Of a DNA stretch of 64,000 nt, positions 38,657-51,588 are shown piece by piece (position 1 is the stretch's first letter; every line of letters begins with the position of its first letter). A model generated the notes under the pieces. That model was not told the origin of the DNA and did not search any database. It was given only the letters and a program-made list of their open reading frames with translations. Source of the stretch: Coprinopsis marcescibilis (Eukaryota > Basidiomycota > Agaricomycetes > Agaricales > Psathyrellaceae); assembly GCA_004369085.1 (NCBI GenBank), contig ML210178.1, positions 1 through 64,000 of the forward strand. Direction: 5' to 3'. Position numbers and translations under genes: made by a program.

Positions 38657-39944
38657 TCAATGATTGGCAGGGAGGAAGCTCCGTTTTGACTTGCACATCT
38701 CCTCACAGCGAACCTGCACAGTGTGGTCGGTCTGCGCTGCGCTGGCAGCGACACCAGCCACCTTGGCGAAGGGAATGGCAGGGATAGGCTGGCCAGGGGG
38801 TCCGACAGAAATTCCTAGATCTTTGATCTCTCCGTTCTCAATATCGTAGACCCATCCGTGGATGAAAACGTTGGCGGCAGGTCCACCTTCTGCACGTCTT
38901 TCGTTTGCTGTTTCAGATGAGTTGGATGCCAGGAGGGAGTAATGCTAGAGGTAATGTTGATGTCAGCATCGGATGTCAATTGGTTCGTCAGAGAACGGAG
39001 AAGACTCTTACGTTGGTGATGATGCTATCCTGGGCGATACGACCAACACTAGCCTTTACATTCTCCTCGACCAGGGCGCGGAAGCCAGCTGACGGTGATA
39101 CATAGTCAGCGAGGCATTTATGCAATCCCCGGGAATTAACACCTACGTTCGTTATTCTCAGGCTCCTCAACGTCAGTTCTACCCTTGATCCTCTCTCGAA
39201 GTTCGACGATTTCGGGCCTGAAAAGTAAGGTTGAGTCAGATGGGGATAAATGGATGGCCATCAAGGACTTATGTACTCACCTGCTGGACGAAGCGAAGAG
39301 CTCTCTGATAGGTTCAATCCAGTTTTGGACGGCACCATTAGCAGCATCAACTTTGCCAATAGGTCGAGAAGCAATAGCAGCAGCGACGCCTCCACAACCG
39401 TAATGACCCATGACGACGATGTGCTTGACTCCCAAGACGGAGACACCATATGCAAGCACCGATTCACTGAAGATCGATGGGTATATTTAGAGAGGGTTGC
39501 CACAGAAATGAGGAAAACGAGCATACGTGTTGCCGTCGGTGGAGTGGAACTGGTTGGCGATGTTCCTTTCACTGAAGAAAGTTCCGGGCTTGGCGTTGAA
39601 GATGGTGCCGTCATTCACTCGACTGTCTGAGCAACCGAGGTACAAAAATGGTGGCTCTAGCGACCGGGACTTAAGGTTAGCTTGGAGACGTTGGCTGAAT
39701 GGAAAGCCGCACCTTGACCATCGTCTGCGAGCTTCTTGAGGAGGGCAGGATCAGCATCGCGGAAGGACCTGTTCCCATCTACGAGTGCTTGGAGCTCGGG
39801 GGCGTCTTGGCGTCGTACCAAGCTCGAAGATGTTTGTCCGATGATCCTGATGTCACGGCGAGCCTGGGCATGCTCGTGAACGGGGTGCGCCAGGGCAAGC
39901 GATACGGTCGCCAGCGCCAAAAGAAGGGTGGAAAGAGATGGCAT
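38657..39944 (-). CDS. Beta-carbonic anhydrase, secreted type (copy 3)
   Basis: Third member. I take the start at 39944 (MPSLSTLLLALATVSLALAH), which opens directly on a signal peptide; an upstream in-frame ATG at 39965 would only add seven residues. The core shows PPFLYLGCSDSRVNDGTIF and [18 protein letters not shown] with all zinc ligands and the Asp-Arg pair, then [26 protein letters not shown] and HGWVYDIENGEIKDLGISVG. It differs from the others in an Asn/Ser/Glu-rich insertion before the last motif and in a C-terminal extension with two Cys (VRCEEMCKSKRSF), ending at TGA 38657-38659. Length is about 310 residues. The extra cysteines could form a disulfide if the protein is secreted. Confidence 0.88.
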
Positions 39945-41072
39945 GGTAGAACAAGAGGAGTACAAGAGAGAGAGTCAAAGAATATAATTTTCAACTGAGA
40001 CTTTGGAATGACAGAAGGGCGAGACTTGCGCCGGAAGGACAAGAAAAAAGAGAGAGAAAGAGGAATCAACCTCTGAAACAAGAACGATGAAGGAAGGGAA
40101 GAAATGGGGAGCACTCAAGTGGCGAGTTGGTTATATAGCTCCAATAGTTAGGAGGCTTTTCCCCATTTTTTATCTCGGTTTTCTGGAAAACAGGAAGGTA
40201 ACTAGGGCCTTGGCTGGCTTCTTGCCGACTTGGAAACCTGTCAATCTGATTGTTCTATTTTTGTCATCAGCATAGCAGATCCATTTCATGTCGTGTGCCC
40301 TATATAATCTAGTCGTTCCGCAGCTGAAAGAGCCCGTTTATGCTGGATAATCGGTGTATGAGTTAGAACTAACAAAATGTCTAAAAGTCAGCAGTTTAAC
40401 GGTGGACAGGAGGTAGAAATGCGTACTAAACGACGTCAACTAACTATCGCCGGTGTTATTTGTGTTCCCCACGCCCACCGGCTCTGAAACTGGTAGTTCC
40501 TTTCGGTTAAGCCATCATATGCTCCATGATTGTCGTCACCCATTGGTGGGTGGATAAAGATAAGTACAATTGGAAATCGGATGTTTCAACCCACAACAGT
40601 AACGAATCGGAGCCTCATTTCGCGACACCACCATCATGTGTAAGCTTCACCTGTGACAGCGTCCGTCCAATCATAGCGCGTGGCAAGTTCGGTCCTAGGC
40701 TAGCGTAAACGTGCTGAACTTATCGCACTTTTCCACACACCCTCGCGACAGTTTTATCATCACCAGATCGAGCACTCTGCCAAGCATTAGCCAAGTCCTG
40801 ATAGCGTAAGGGTGATGAAACCGGGCAAGCTGCCTGAGGCAGCTTGCAAAAGAATTGAAAGGATGTGTTCACAACATCGATTACGATGGAAGACAGAGAA
40901 CGAAATAATGAAGAACTTCCAATGAAATGTTTTCGGACTTTGAAGCGGCTATCCAATATCATTTCGCCGATAGCAATGCCGGCACAGCCTGACTGACCTT
41001 AGACATCGGAACCATGATGGATTCAATGTTAACGCTCATCCCTTCATCGTCGTCTCTTTTTATATATGTGAA
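39945..41072. promoter_or_regulatory. Divergent intergenic region
   Basis: About 1.1 kb between the start of carbonic anhydrase copy 3 (minus) and the start of the giant gene (plus), so it holds both promoters. It includes a purine-rich stretch at about 40010-40110. No ORF is supported. Confidence 0.45.
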
Positions 41073-44000
41073 ATGTCGTCGAAACCGGGACCAGATGGCA
41101 AAAGGTCGACCCCAAGACGTTTATTCTCGTTCGACAGCGTCAAGGCTCCTAAGCCTCGGCGCGCCGACTCTCAGAGTTCCATCAGTGACCAAGCCAGCCA
41201 CGGACGCACCGCTTCCAAGCCAGCCTTAGGCGGTGTCCAAGAGGGCGAAGGCGAAGACCAGGATGTCAATGACAAAACCCTTTTGCGACAGGGCATGGGA
41301 ACGTCGCCGACAGAGGATCCATTCATGTTCAGGTCAGATGTAGATCCGTTTTCGCCAGCGAGATTCGAGCATGCGCCACAGGGTTCTTCTCATACGAAGG
41401 GCTCGAAAACTCCTGATGGCGGTAGGGAATCACCAGCTCTCAGGTGGGACCAATTGCGCCAGCATGTCCTGCCTCCAAGTCGGCCGCAGACACCTACACA
41501 AGTTCCACGACCGCCTTCTGCTGCCTCCAACCGTCCAACAACACCTAAACCATCGCGATTCCCAAAGCTCGGCTTCAGACAAGTAGTGGATCAAGTCAAA
41601 GAAGTCGGCGAAAATCGCAAGTTCGCGGATGAAATCTCCCGGGTATGCTTTGCAATTCGATATACGGAAGCGGAGGCACCGAGGGGGAAGAATGAGAAGG
41701 ACGGCAGTCAATCCACGATCGCTGGAGGTTCTTCAATAGCCTTGCCATTCATGTCCAATACCAACACTCTCAACAACACGGGGGCCACCAAGAAGAGCGA
41801 TAAACGGCAATCCACTGCACCGGGCTTTCCGACAGTCCACAAGCGCGTGTCCTTGAAAGCACTCTACCAGCTTTTACTCTACAATTCGGCGCCGTCTCCG
41901 GAGACAAACTTTTCGACGTATCTACCCCACGAAGATCAGGTGCTTTCGACGCTGCTAGGTCCGTTCACGGTACCCAGCCGATCTCCAAAATGGGAAGAAG
42001 AACGTTCGATAGCTGTCGACACATTTGAACTAATATCCAAGGGCTGGCTTGTGCGAGACGAAGTGAGTCAATTTATGGCATTTTTGGACATGTTGTAATT
42101 CTTTGAAATAGGCCACTAGTCTTCAAAGATGTATTTGGTGCTGCCGGGCAGCCATGATCCCGTCGTCGACCACTCGTACTCGAATTTTGGCACTTATCTG
42201 GCGTTTGACAGCCCCAGGAGAACGAACGAAAGCATACTCCATACATGCGTTCCAAACGATTTCCCATCACCTCCTCATGACACTCGCTTTCCTCCACGCA
42301 CCTCAATCCGGGACATTCAACGAAAACGAATCGCAATCTCTTAGAGACATCATTAAAAAGTTCATCTCCGGTTCCTATGGAGAGCTCAGCGAATCGCAGG
42401 TGGAGGAGGAGTACGGCGTTGTATGGCTTCCAGAAGACTCTCGCTCCGCGTTGCGTACTGCCATCTTTCTAGAAGCGCTTGCTAAATGCTTGGAAAATTG
42501 TTCTCACGTTACCAGAGTATGGCTGTTGCTGAATGCCGTCGAGGTGATTAAACTGTTTGTCATTGGATGCTTGCCCGATCCCGTCTAACCGGTATTCGTA
42601 GGATTATTGGGAGCAGCCATCGCAAACGCAACCATTCACGGCACTCCAGTCGATTGTTCATGCCAGGAAGCTCAACACATTTTGCAAGGCCTCCTCCGTC
42701 TTGCTCCAGGAAAAATCCCTGGACCCTGGGGAGAAGCTCGCGGCCGCCCAACAAATAGTGACACTCCTTCAAAATCGCGTTATGCCGGAAACCCATTTGG
42801 TAGACCAAACTACCGCTCTTACGTGTCGCGGTTACATCGCGCAAGTCGTTCTCGAGCTCCTTTCCCTCGATAACGCAAAGGAGATTGTTCGTTGGGCAGC
42901 AACGCAGGCATGTCGATGGTTGCATGACGAAGACTCACAGTGGAGGGCAAGCTTTGACAAGACACTGAGCAGAGCAGTGAGCATCGGCCATTTGCATTGC
43001 AACGTCCCTGGTCGTCTGACTTCTGACTGTGTAGATCTCGGATAACCCATGGCCAGGAGTCGTTCAGCTCTTTGCCCGAATACTAGATCAGTTACCCGAT
43101 CGTGATCGAAAGACCGTGGTTGCGACTGCGCTTCCGCTATTGAATGATGTAAGTAACAGGTACCGCTGCATCGAGTCCGTTACTCATCTGGCTCAATAGC
43201 GTATTCTCAACGACCCACCTCCTTATCCAAACATCGAGCTGGGCAACCTGTTGAACAGCTTATCACGACAGTACCCACCCATCTTCTTCAAACCACTTTT
43301 CTTATGTGCGGCATCAAACAAAGAATTGACGGTCGTCAACCACCTCTGTACTCTGGTGGTATACTCAAAGTTTGTGGAGGACCTTTGGTTCCGGGATGCG
43401 GAGATGATGTCTATTGCTTTATTGAGCGATATTGGAGCATCGAACGAGGTGTCGGAGTTGTACTCCGAAGGGGTGCTGTGGGGGGTGGCAAGGTTGGGAC
43501 AAACGATGTTAATGGTGGAGTTTATTGGCCGGTTGCAAGCTCTTCGTCAAAGGAAGGAGACGTCTGCGGTCAGTACTGACATAACATATCGCGTTTTGAT
43601 ATCCTGATCATTTCTTATTGGTGTAGAATTCCGATTCGTTCGCTCAAATCAACAAGTTCATTGTTTCGCTAGAGTCTAGACTCTCTATTCTTATTGAAGC
43701 GAAGGTGCGTTGGTTTCTTGTTGGCTTGTCGTTGCATGATCATGCTAACAATCACATGTCCATTTCTAGGAGGAGAAGGCGCAAATCCCACCGTCACAGA
43801 GGGCGTTGTTGTGCATGATGTTCCGCGAGCTGCGCTTGATCAGCAAGTCGTTGAAACCGTCAGTTTTTGGTCACTCTTCTCATCGAAGTTAGCTCACACG
43901 GTCTGCTTAGTGCGCTGTGGCTGGGCAGAACGATCCAATGGTTTATCAAGTTCTTTGAAGATGAAGACGCTGTCGATGATCTGGAACAAGAATCAATCGG

Positions 44001-47000
44001 GACGATGGAACTTGTTCAAGGGCTATTCAACGCTGCGCGGGACAGTGCCCATCGGACCCAGAATCGGCGAACGACACTGCTGCTGTCGACGACCCAGTAT
44101 AGCGCACCGCAGGGTATCTCCGCTATTGACGAAAGCGTCTTGAACCTTGGCTCCTTATTCCAGGAACGGGAACCTTTGATTCAAGGGTTGGTCAAAGGAT
44201 TTATTTCGAAGGCACTCAAGCTACTCGTTGCCGTCTCCCCGCTGCTTAGCGAGGACGATTACCTGGAGCTTGGGCCTATTCTCTGGGAACATTGTCTAGC
44301 TACTAACGTTGATTCGCCATCTACAGCCCCTGTAAGTGTTGAATCGGTTTCATCATGACTATTTGGGGCTAAAAGAGTTCCAGGCCTGCTTCCTATTGAT
44401 GCAGTGTGCTGAGAAAACGACATTGCGATTCCTGGCCGTCATCGAAGTTGACATTCAAAGGTCAGTCTCATCTAGTCGCATAACGATACTTGTATAGTAA
44501 CCTATTTCTAGTTCTGACGAAAGAACGAGATCGGAAGCTGTTCAGAAGATGGGGGTATTGGTGAACTGGAGGTTCCAAATCATGTCCCAAAATCATATTT
44601 CCGATCGGACGCATCGACCTTTCAAGATGGCCCGCTTACCGCTTCCTTTTGTTGCAACAGATATGGGCACAACCCTATATGTCCCAACTGAAGATACGAG
44701 TGATGCGCACGAACAAGAGATCCCGGCAGAGCTAAGAAAGCAGCTGGCTGACCTCGGATGGGTAGAGGACAATGCTGGCCCTACAGATCCTCAGCGTGAG
44801 AGGAGGCGGACGCCAATGTCGTTGTTGCCGATCACACAACTGGAGAAGATGGAATTCTCTGCGAATCTGAACGATACATCTGCCTTTTCCAATACCGCAT
44901 CTGGAGGGACAAGCCCTTTCCCGTCGCCGTCACCTAGGAGGGGTCTCAAACCACAACGGGAAGGAGAAGATCCTGGTCTACTCCGACGCAGTTCGACTTC
45001 AGGCGGCTTCCAATCCACTCAGAAACGGCGGGCAATATTCGTCCCACCTTTAACATTGATCTTTGTCCGCATGTCTAAATTGATTTACGACCCCAATTGT
45101 CTCGTCGCAGCCGCAACTCGCGGGATTTTATTCGACCTCATGCGGAACGATCCTCCTCTTCTCACCCGACCTGTCGTAGACCTTTTATCTGGCGAAGATC
45201 GGAACGTCTCCGCAGCAGCCACGACATTTTCCACATACCTCCATGCCCACCAGATTTTACCACCAGCAATGACGCACAATATATTCAACAATATCATGGG
45301 CTTCTTGAAATATGCATCGCGCCAGCTTGATTCCGCTGAAACGCTCCGCGAGTACGCCTTAACCCTCCCAATCTTGGCGACCACCATCACTCAAGTGAAC
45401 GGAATGAACATGAAGGAGATTCGGCGTTCGAAGAGCGATCCTTACGTGGTCCCATCCGGAGCATTTTGGTTCGCCGATTCTGCACCCAAAGGTCCCATGT
45501 TCCCTCGGGGACTCGAAGATTTCGCGAACCCCTTCGAAGATTCAGACTTCACAACAAGGGTGGTACTCACTACTATCATCCGTACATCGCAAAATCTTCT
45601 CTACTTGGCCATGCTCAAACGCAGCAGTCAAGACGTTACTCTGATTCGGAAGCACGCCACGCGACTTGTTTTGCCGTCTCTAACTCCAGAGTCACTGGAC
45701 CCTCGGCCTTTAGATTTGACTGAAATGCTCCCAAGCACCTCTCCCGTCAACCCTCCAGAAACTACGATCGAAATTTACTCCAGCATCTTCGCTAGGAGCC
45801 ATTTGATGCTTGTCGCTCAAATATTCCGTTCGATGTCTCGACATCTCAGTGACCGAAACGAGTTAGCCCTTTGGATCGATGGTATCAACAAGATTTTGTG
45901 CAAACATGGGCACGAGATTGGAATCGTTGGACACGCTCTGATAGGTGAGGGTTTCGCGATCCTATGCTACGATCCTATTTACTGAAAAGACATACTAGCA
46001 CTGATGGTCGCAACTACCCGTTTCCGCCGTCTATTCACCACGGGAACCGCTTACACGCTGTTCATGCCCGTTTTAATCAAGGTGTACGCAGAAGCCACCC
46101 ATCCCGGTATTCGCCCCGCTATCGAGTATGCCGTCAACCGATTCTACGCTCTCCACAAAGAAGCCTTCTTGTACCAGTCATTGGGGGCGATTGGTAAACT
46201 GACAATGTTACCCGCCTGTGACGGACCCTCGTTGGCAAGGAGTGTGTACAACCTCTTCTTCTCTCTGACGAAGGGTAGTTCGGCTCTTATCATTGATGCC
46301 GCCGGTATCCACAACATCAACAAGAGCCAGGAACGAGAAGCCTTGATGGTCAACACGGCGGAGGAGAAACCCCAGACATTCCTAGCGGGCCTTAGGAAGA
46401 CCGAATCTCAAACGAACGCGCAACTCTCGACTCTGTTCCCAGAAGAGTACGAAACCGACCGCTTGCGGATGGATAATTTCATACGATTGTTTTTGACCGT
46501 TATCGCCCACGATCTTTCCATCATTCGAGCGCAAAACTATCTCCGCCTCCTTCGCCTTCTGACAACCCATTTGTACCAATGCTCGTCATCCGCTCGCAAC
46601 GTGTTGGTAGAGGGCATCGGTGCACTGGGGTCGATACTTCTAAAGGGTGTGGCAAAATCAAAGATAACGGAAGCAGCCATGCCTCGGACCGCAGACGACT
46701 ACACGCTTTTGCCGTCACATTCGAATATGGAAAGCCACACCGTCGAGCAGGCCAGCGTCCAGAGCGACTTGAAAGCAATGAGGGTCGACTATCTGTCTCT
46801 TGTTGTGGCTTTTGCCAAGGCAGATGGCGATGTCTCCTCCAAGGTTGCGCAGAGGGCGATCGACATCTTCAAGATCATTTTGAAGGACCCTCCATCCGAT
46901 GCTAACCAAAGCATGGCGACTTTGCTTTCTGACTTTGTGGAGACTATCCTGATCCGCGAGGAACTGCGGGAACCCAAAGCCGCTGCAATATTTTTGAAAG

Positions 47001-48607
47001 GTCTTGCACCCCTCCTCATGTATGCGCCTACCATCGATATGACGGGTATCTTTACCACTATCCATCGACTCACTCTGTCACAGCCACATGCAAGTTATCG
47101 TGGGTTATCCCAGGTTATTGTTGGGGAGATCTGCACTGCGGGTCTTGCAGCATGCGAAGTAGCGGCGTCGGCGAACAATCTTCAAAAGTTACCTTACCGT
47201 ACAGCTTTGGTCAGGTTGGTGACGGATTGCGTGTTCTTGGAAGGGGCGGATATCATCGCGGAGATTGAAAAAAGGACCCCGACGTTTGCCTTCCTTGCCG
47301 GTGTTGTTCTTCCCATCGCACTCGCAATGAAGACCGACGCACAAATCAATGCAGATGGGTTACGAACCCAAGAACGCCATCGATCGGTCCTTGCAAGTGC
47401 CTGGCTGCGTCTATTGTTCTACATCGTCGCGGCGTGCCGGCGGAGTGTCAGGCCAGAAACGCTACCAGCAACGAAATCTAGAGACAAGAATGCCCAAAAC
47501 GATAGAGCGCAAATCAAAGCAAAGTTATCCGTTTTCGTTATCGCTCTTCAGGTCCTCAAGATTATCGTTATTCGTGCGGAGGACGACATCTCGGCCGCCA
47601 TGCCTGGAATATGGCAGAGAGTGGGGTCGTTCTTGAAAGATATGCTCACAGACGGAAACGCGGATTTCGCGGGACGGATGGAGATATCCTCTGCGGTCAA
47701 CTCGCCAATGGCATCTCCTAGGGTCAGTGCCCAATTCGAGTCCCCTTCGATGGCTTTCGGAAACTCGGCTTCAGCAAACGGCCTTCGAATATCGATCCAG
47801 GATAATTTCATCTTCTCCAGACCTCGCGTCATCGACTACGTCCTTTGGTCCGTGCTCGAGTTCTTATGGGCATACAGGACGCCTCTGAGGCTGCAGCTGC
47901 ATTTACTGACCACGGAAAAAATGATTGCGATCGACAATGACCTTCGAAGAATCCAACACCCCTCCAGCACCGGATCTGCTCGGAAATGGCGTTTGTCTTC
48001 CGTCTTTTCCAAGGTCCGAAGTCGGGCTTCAGGAATGGCCCCTTCTCCCGATGCATCTCCCCGCCTTTCGGCCATGAACTCTGCATCTTTCTTGGAGCCG
48101 ACACCTACTTTCTTGGATGTGCGAAGACCAGGATACCAGGTTTCACCCATTTCCCCTTCAGAGCGGCGTCCGTTTGGGGCACCGCAAATTGTTCATCTGG
48201 GACCGACGTCGGCGTCTGCATTCCATGACCCGCCACCATCCCCCGGGGGGTTGCCAAGCGCAGTGAAAAGCCTTGTGAGACCTATCAAGATTAGGTCACC
48301 AAAGCTGGCAGAGGCGACGTATCGTAGAATCCGTGGAGTCCAGGCTCTTATGGGCTATGAGCTATTGTTGCCCCTGCCGGTTGGTCTCCATGAAGAGGAA
48401 GATGAGGTGTTGAAGACGTGGACTCGGAGTCAGGCTCTTCTCGCAATTAGTACGGAGACAAAGGACCTGCTTGACGAGTTTGAGCAGACAGCGGTACTCG
48501 CCGACGACGATGACGACGACGTGATCGATTTCAACCTTGAAGTACCGGATAACACAACGTCTGCCACGACCTCGCCTAAACAATCAGCGTTCACCTTCAG
48601 TGCATAA
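41073..48607 (+). CDS. Giant helical-repeat protein, probably UNC80-like
   Basis: A gene of about ten or more introns encodes roughly 2,300 residues, start MSSKPGPDGKRSTPRRLFSF and stop TAA at 48605-48607. Residues 1 to about 180 are basic, Ser/Pro-rich and probably disordered. The rest is a long series of amphipathic helices in ARM/HEAT style (LKALYQLLLYNSAPS, DTFELISKGWLVRDE, IFLEALAKCLENCSH, IFNNIMGFLKYASRQL, SVYNLFFSLTKGS), with low-complexity breaks at about 44790-45030 and 47690-48260 and an acidic DDDDDDV run near the C-terminus. No membrane segment. Introns checked for frame: 42064-42112, around 42544-42601, around 42978-43034, 43859-43910, and one near 45940-45990. Size and layout suggest the fungal UNC80-type proteins; animal UNC80 is a scaffold of the NALCN leak channel, whose fungal relative is Cch1. 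Gene structure is firm; the family name is tentative. Confidence 0.6.
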
Positions 48608-49201
48608 ACTCGGCGTACATGCCTTGAAAATTTGCAGTTCGGTAGCGGTGGCTTTGGCCCGATGGCATTTTCGGGACGGATTCTGAAATGGCAAGCGTTA
48701 TGGAGGTTAGTTAAAGAGTGATTATTTTTGTACTATAGGGTTGGTGTACTGGTCACAAGGGAATATCCAGGAAATGATTGAGATCGTTCAGCTGGAACTC
48801 GCGATACCCGTTCGGAATGCGCAGAGGTTCGTCTAGTTCCCCATGCCTCTTAAATATGGGTCGTTGGGATGATAAATATTGATATACTGATAGCTCAAGA
48901 ATGCTGAATGTGCGGGGTCCTACTGATAGTTCGCAGAGCAACGATCTGACCCCTGCCATCATTATTCCATCAATGCAAAAGCAAACAACCCCAACTAGCC
49001 TCGTTGAAGCTTGAAGCCTCGTTCTTATTGCCGATCCCCGATTAGAAGCCCCTGAAATCCCCCTGAGTATGTAGAAACTGTTCTCTTCAGGTTTCGATTA
49101 CTAGTTGTTTTAGCAGTACGGGAGCGGGCCTCTCACGACTCAGCTTGGTGCGCAAGAGAGCGTAAGTGGGAGGTTTGTTGCTTTGAGGAGGGCAAACGAA
49201 C
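48608..49201. other. Intergenic with one minus-strand ORF
   Basis: About 600 bp. The minus strand carries a 69-codon ORF at 48962-48753 that ends PLRIPNGYREFQLNDLNHFLDIPL; it looks coding-like but has no upstream exon that I can find and I do not recognise it. It may be a relic exon. The left part is the 3' untranslated region of the giant gene. Confidence 0.35.
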
Positions 49202-51324
49202 ATGGACCGTTATAGAGAATGTCACAATACCGAAGAAGCAAACCACCTACTGCAATACTGTATCTCCCAATTCCAACAAGCCCTCGAATACCAGCCACAG
49301 GGGAGCGAAGCTCGCATGGATACGCTGCTCAATCTTACGTTTGCTCTTCTCGAGCAATATGTCTGCAACAAAGGACAGCATAGGGCATACTAAGCACCTT
49401 ATGCGAGATCTGGTTAGACTCCGGGAACTCATACCGCCAGATATTCAGTACCAACTCATGATGTCCTTAGCTAAGGCACATTTCAAGGCGTACACCAGGT
49501 CAGGGAATGCCACGATTTGGAAGAGAGCGTTCGTGGCTATCATGACGCTTTGGTGCTCGCAGTTGGTGACCAACGGTTTACGACTGCATCCAAGCCGGTC
49601 GAAACCTACTTGGCACCTGCTGCCCCTTCATCTATCATGCTCAACCCTGTTGGGAAGCACAGCGCGGCAATCCATCTTTCCGTTCAACTTTCAACGTTTC
49701 AACGTTCACTGGGATCCTCGCCTCGGGCCCCGTGTACCAGAATGCTCTGACAACCTCATCGAATCCTGGAAGGTGGGCCTCAGATTTGACCGGAATCAAT
49801 ATCCAGGGCCCTTGGGGGTGCATACCTTCTTTCCCTCCAATCTGCTTTGCTATATAGACATGGGAGTAACGTTCTCGTGTCCTTGCTACCATTCGAAACA
49901 CGACAAATGGGAAGCTTATTTCCAGCAAGGCCAGCACGCATGGGACCAATGGGACCAATTCAAAGGAGCATCAGGGGGCGAGAAGGCAGAGGCCCTTCAA
50001 TGCGCCGTAGACGCACTTGAACAAGCCCTCCGACTAAAGCCACTTACCAGCGAAGAACGCACCAGAACGCTCTTATTCCTGGCTCGTGCCTTCTTAGAGC
50101 ATACTAAATCGGATACCGGACAACAGGCGCAACTAGAAGAAGCAAGGATACACCTCCGCGAGTGGTCGAGAGCGGGCGGGAAACCCACACCAACTATCCC
50201 CCATGAAGTGAGGACATCCATCGGTGACGCTAAACTTGGACTGTATCGCAGGCGGGAGACGAATAGCAACAAAATCTATTTGAACGAGGCAATTCGCAGC
50301 TATCATGAAGCAATGCTATTCGCAACCCGACCACAGCATGCGTTGTTGGCTGTCAAGTTGGTGGAGGTGTGTTTGGAAGGAGAGGATGAGACATACATTT
50401 CTGAGGGGATTGTTGCACTGAAAGATTTCAGGAAAACTTTGAACCATCCAGAATACTTCAATGACCCTGGGGTGCTGCGCGTTATGGAGCTACATTCGGA
50501 GCTGTACCTTGCAAAGTACCGGCAAGACGGCGATATTGCACAATTCGATGCAGCCATAGATGTGTTGGAGGTCGCGGCGTCAACGTTCCAGGCGGCTAGG
50601 AACCTACAGAGCCGCGTATCATCGCTCGTGTATCTTGCCACCACAACTGTGAAAGGAATTCAGACAAGCGGTGTCAAACTGGGGGGAGAATTCGTGACAG
50701 CCAAGCTACATCGGGCGGCCGAAGCTTCCCTGGAAGCAATTCGGTCCATAACAACATTGTAAATTGCGCGGTTTACGACTCTCAGCCACCAGGCCCATGG
50801 GGCCTTCTTGGACGCCGTTGATGTACATACCCAATTGCGAGACAACCTCCTTGGATCCCCAGCAAATCGATCAATGTATTGACGGCATGCAACGTCTCAG
50901 AGCCCACGACCCGGATGGGTTTGCTCAAGACCCACAGGCCCGACCGCGATACCGGCAAGACTTTGTATACTGTTTGGCCTCAGTAACTTTACACGGGTCA
51001 TCCGACCCCGCCTACGCTGCAAGAAAGATTTGACGCCGGGAAGGTGTAGCATTTGAAGATGCTGTTACCTCGTACAGGCAGGCGTTGGCGATCTGCGAGG
51101 CGAGTAGTAGTGCTGGACCCATCTCTCCTTGCAAGTATCCGCAAGGACTTGAAGACTATGTACGTGCAACTATCCTTGCTGTATCTTAGCTGCTGACCCT
51201 TGATCATCTTTGGAAACGACAGGCAAAATGTCGAGGAGGGAACGAAAAACTTGCAAGAGCCGTCGGAAATGTATAACTCCGGTTCACAATGGAGCAATCG
51301 TACGTATAATGCACATCTGCTCAT
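49202..51324 (+). pseudogene. TPR-repeat protein gene, broken
   Basis: Two tandem copies of one TPR-like block can be read. Block 1 starts MDRYRECHNTEEANHLLQYC and LEYQPQGSEARMDTLLNLTF, shifts frame near 49385 into HLMRDLVRLRELIPPDIQYQ, and shifts back near 49513 into LEESVRGYHDALVLAVGDQR. Block 2 (about 49900-50400) is open: LEQALRLKPLTSEERTRTLL, LNEAIRSYHEAMLFATRPQH. After the stop at 50760-50762 a third piece in another frame continues (QCIDGMQRLRAHDPDGFAQD) and runs through a TGA at about 51031 into FEDAVTSYRQALAICEASS. Two frameshifts and two stops point to a decayed member of the big basidiomycete TPR families, often fused to CHAT peptidase or NTPase domains elsewhere; none of those domains is visible here. 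Sequencing errors could explain single breaks, hardly all. Confidence 0.6.
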
Positions 51325-51588
51325 GGAATAACGTCGAGCTGACTCACAATATCAGTACAGGCTCTGTACTAGGAGTTCAACGATATGCATTCCGTCAGTT
51401 GCCGTGCGTATTTATGTTGCAACCCCAACCCCAACCCCCTCGACGAATCCTTTTCTCTTTGAATTGCTATTTCTAAATATATTGTACTATCTCCGTTTAA
51501 CCAGCATTTTTGATGTCGATGGATATATGTACAGTTGGAAGTGACAACTGTAGTTCAAAAACCTGCCAATTTGAATCCTCAACATGCT

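Noticed and set aside
43859..43892. Apparent 34-bp mini-intron in the giant gene
   Set aside because: Using the later acceptor at 43908-43910 gives a normal 52-bp intron that also keeps the frame (LKP|ALWLGRTIQW), so no unusual intron is needed.
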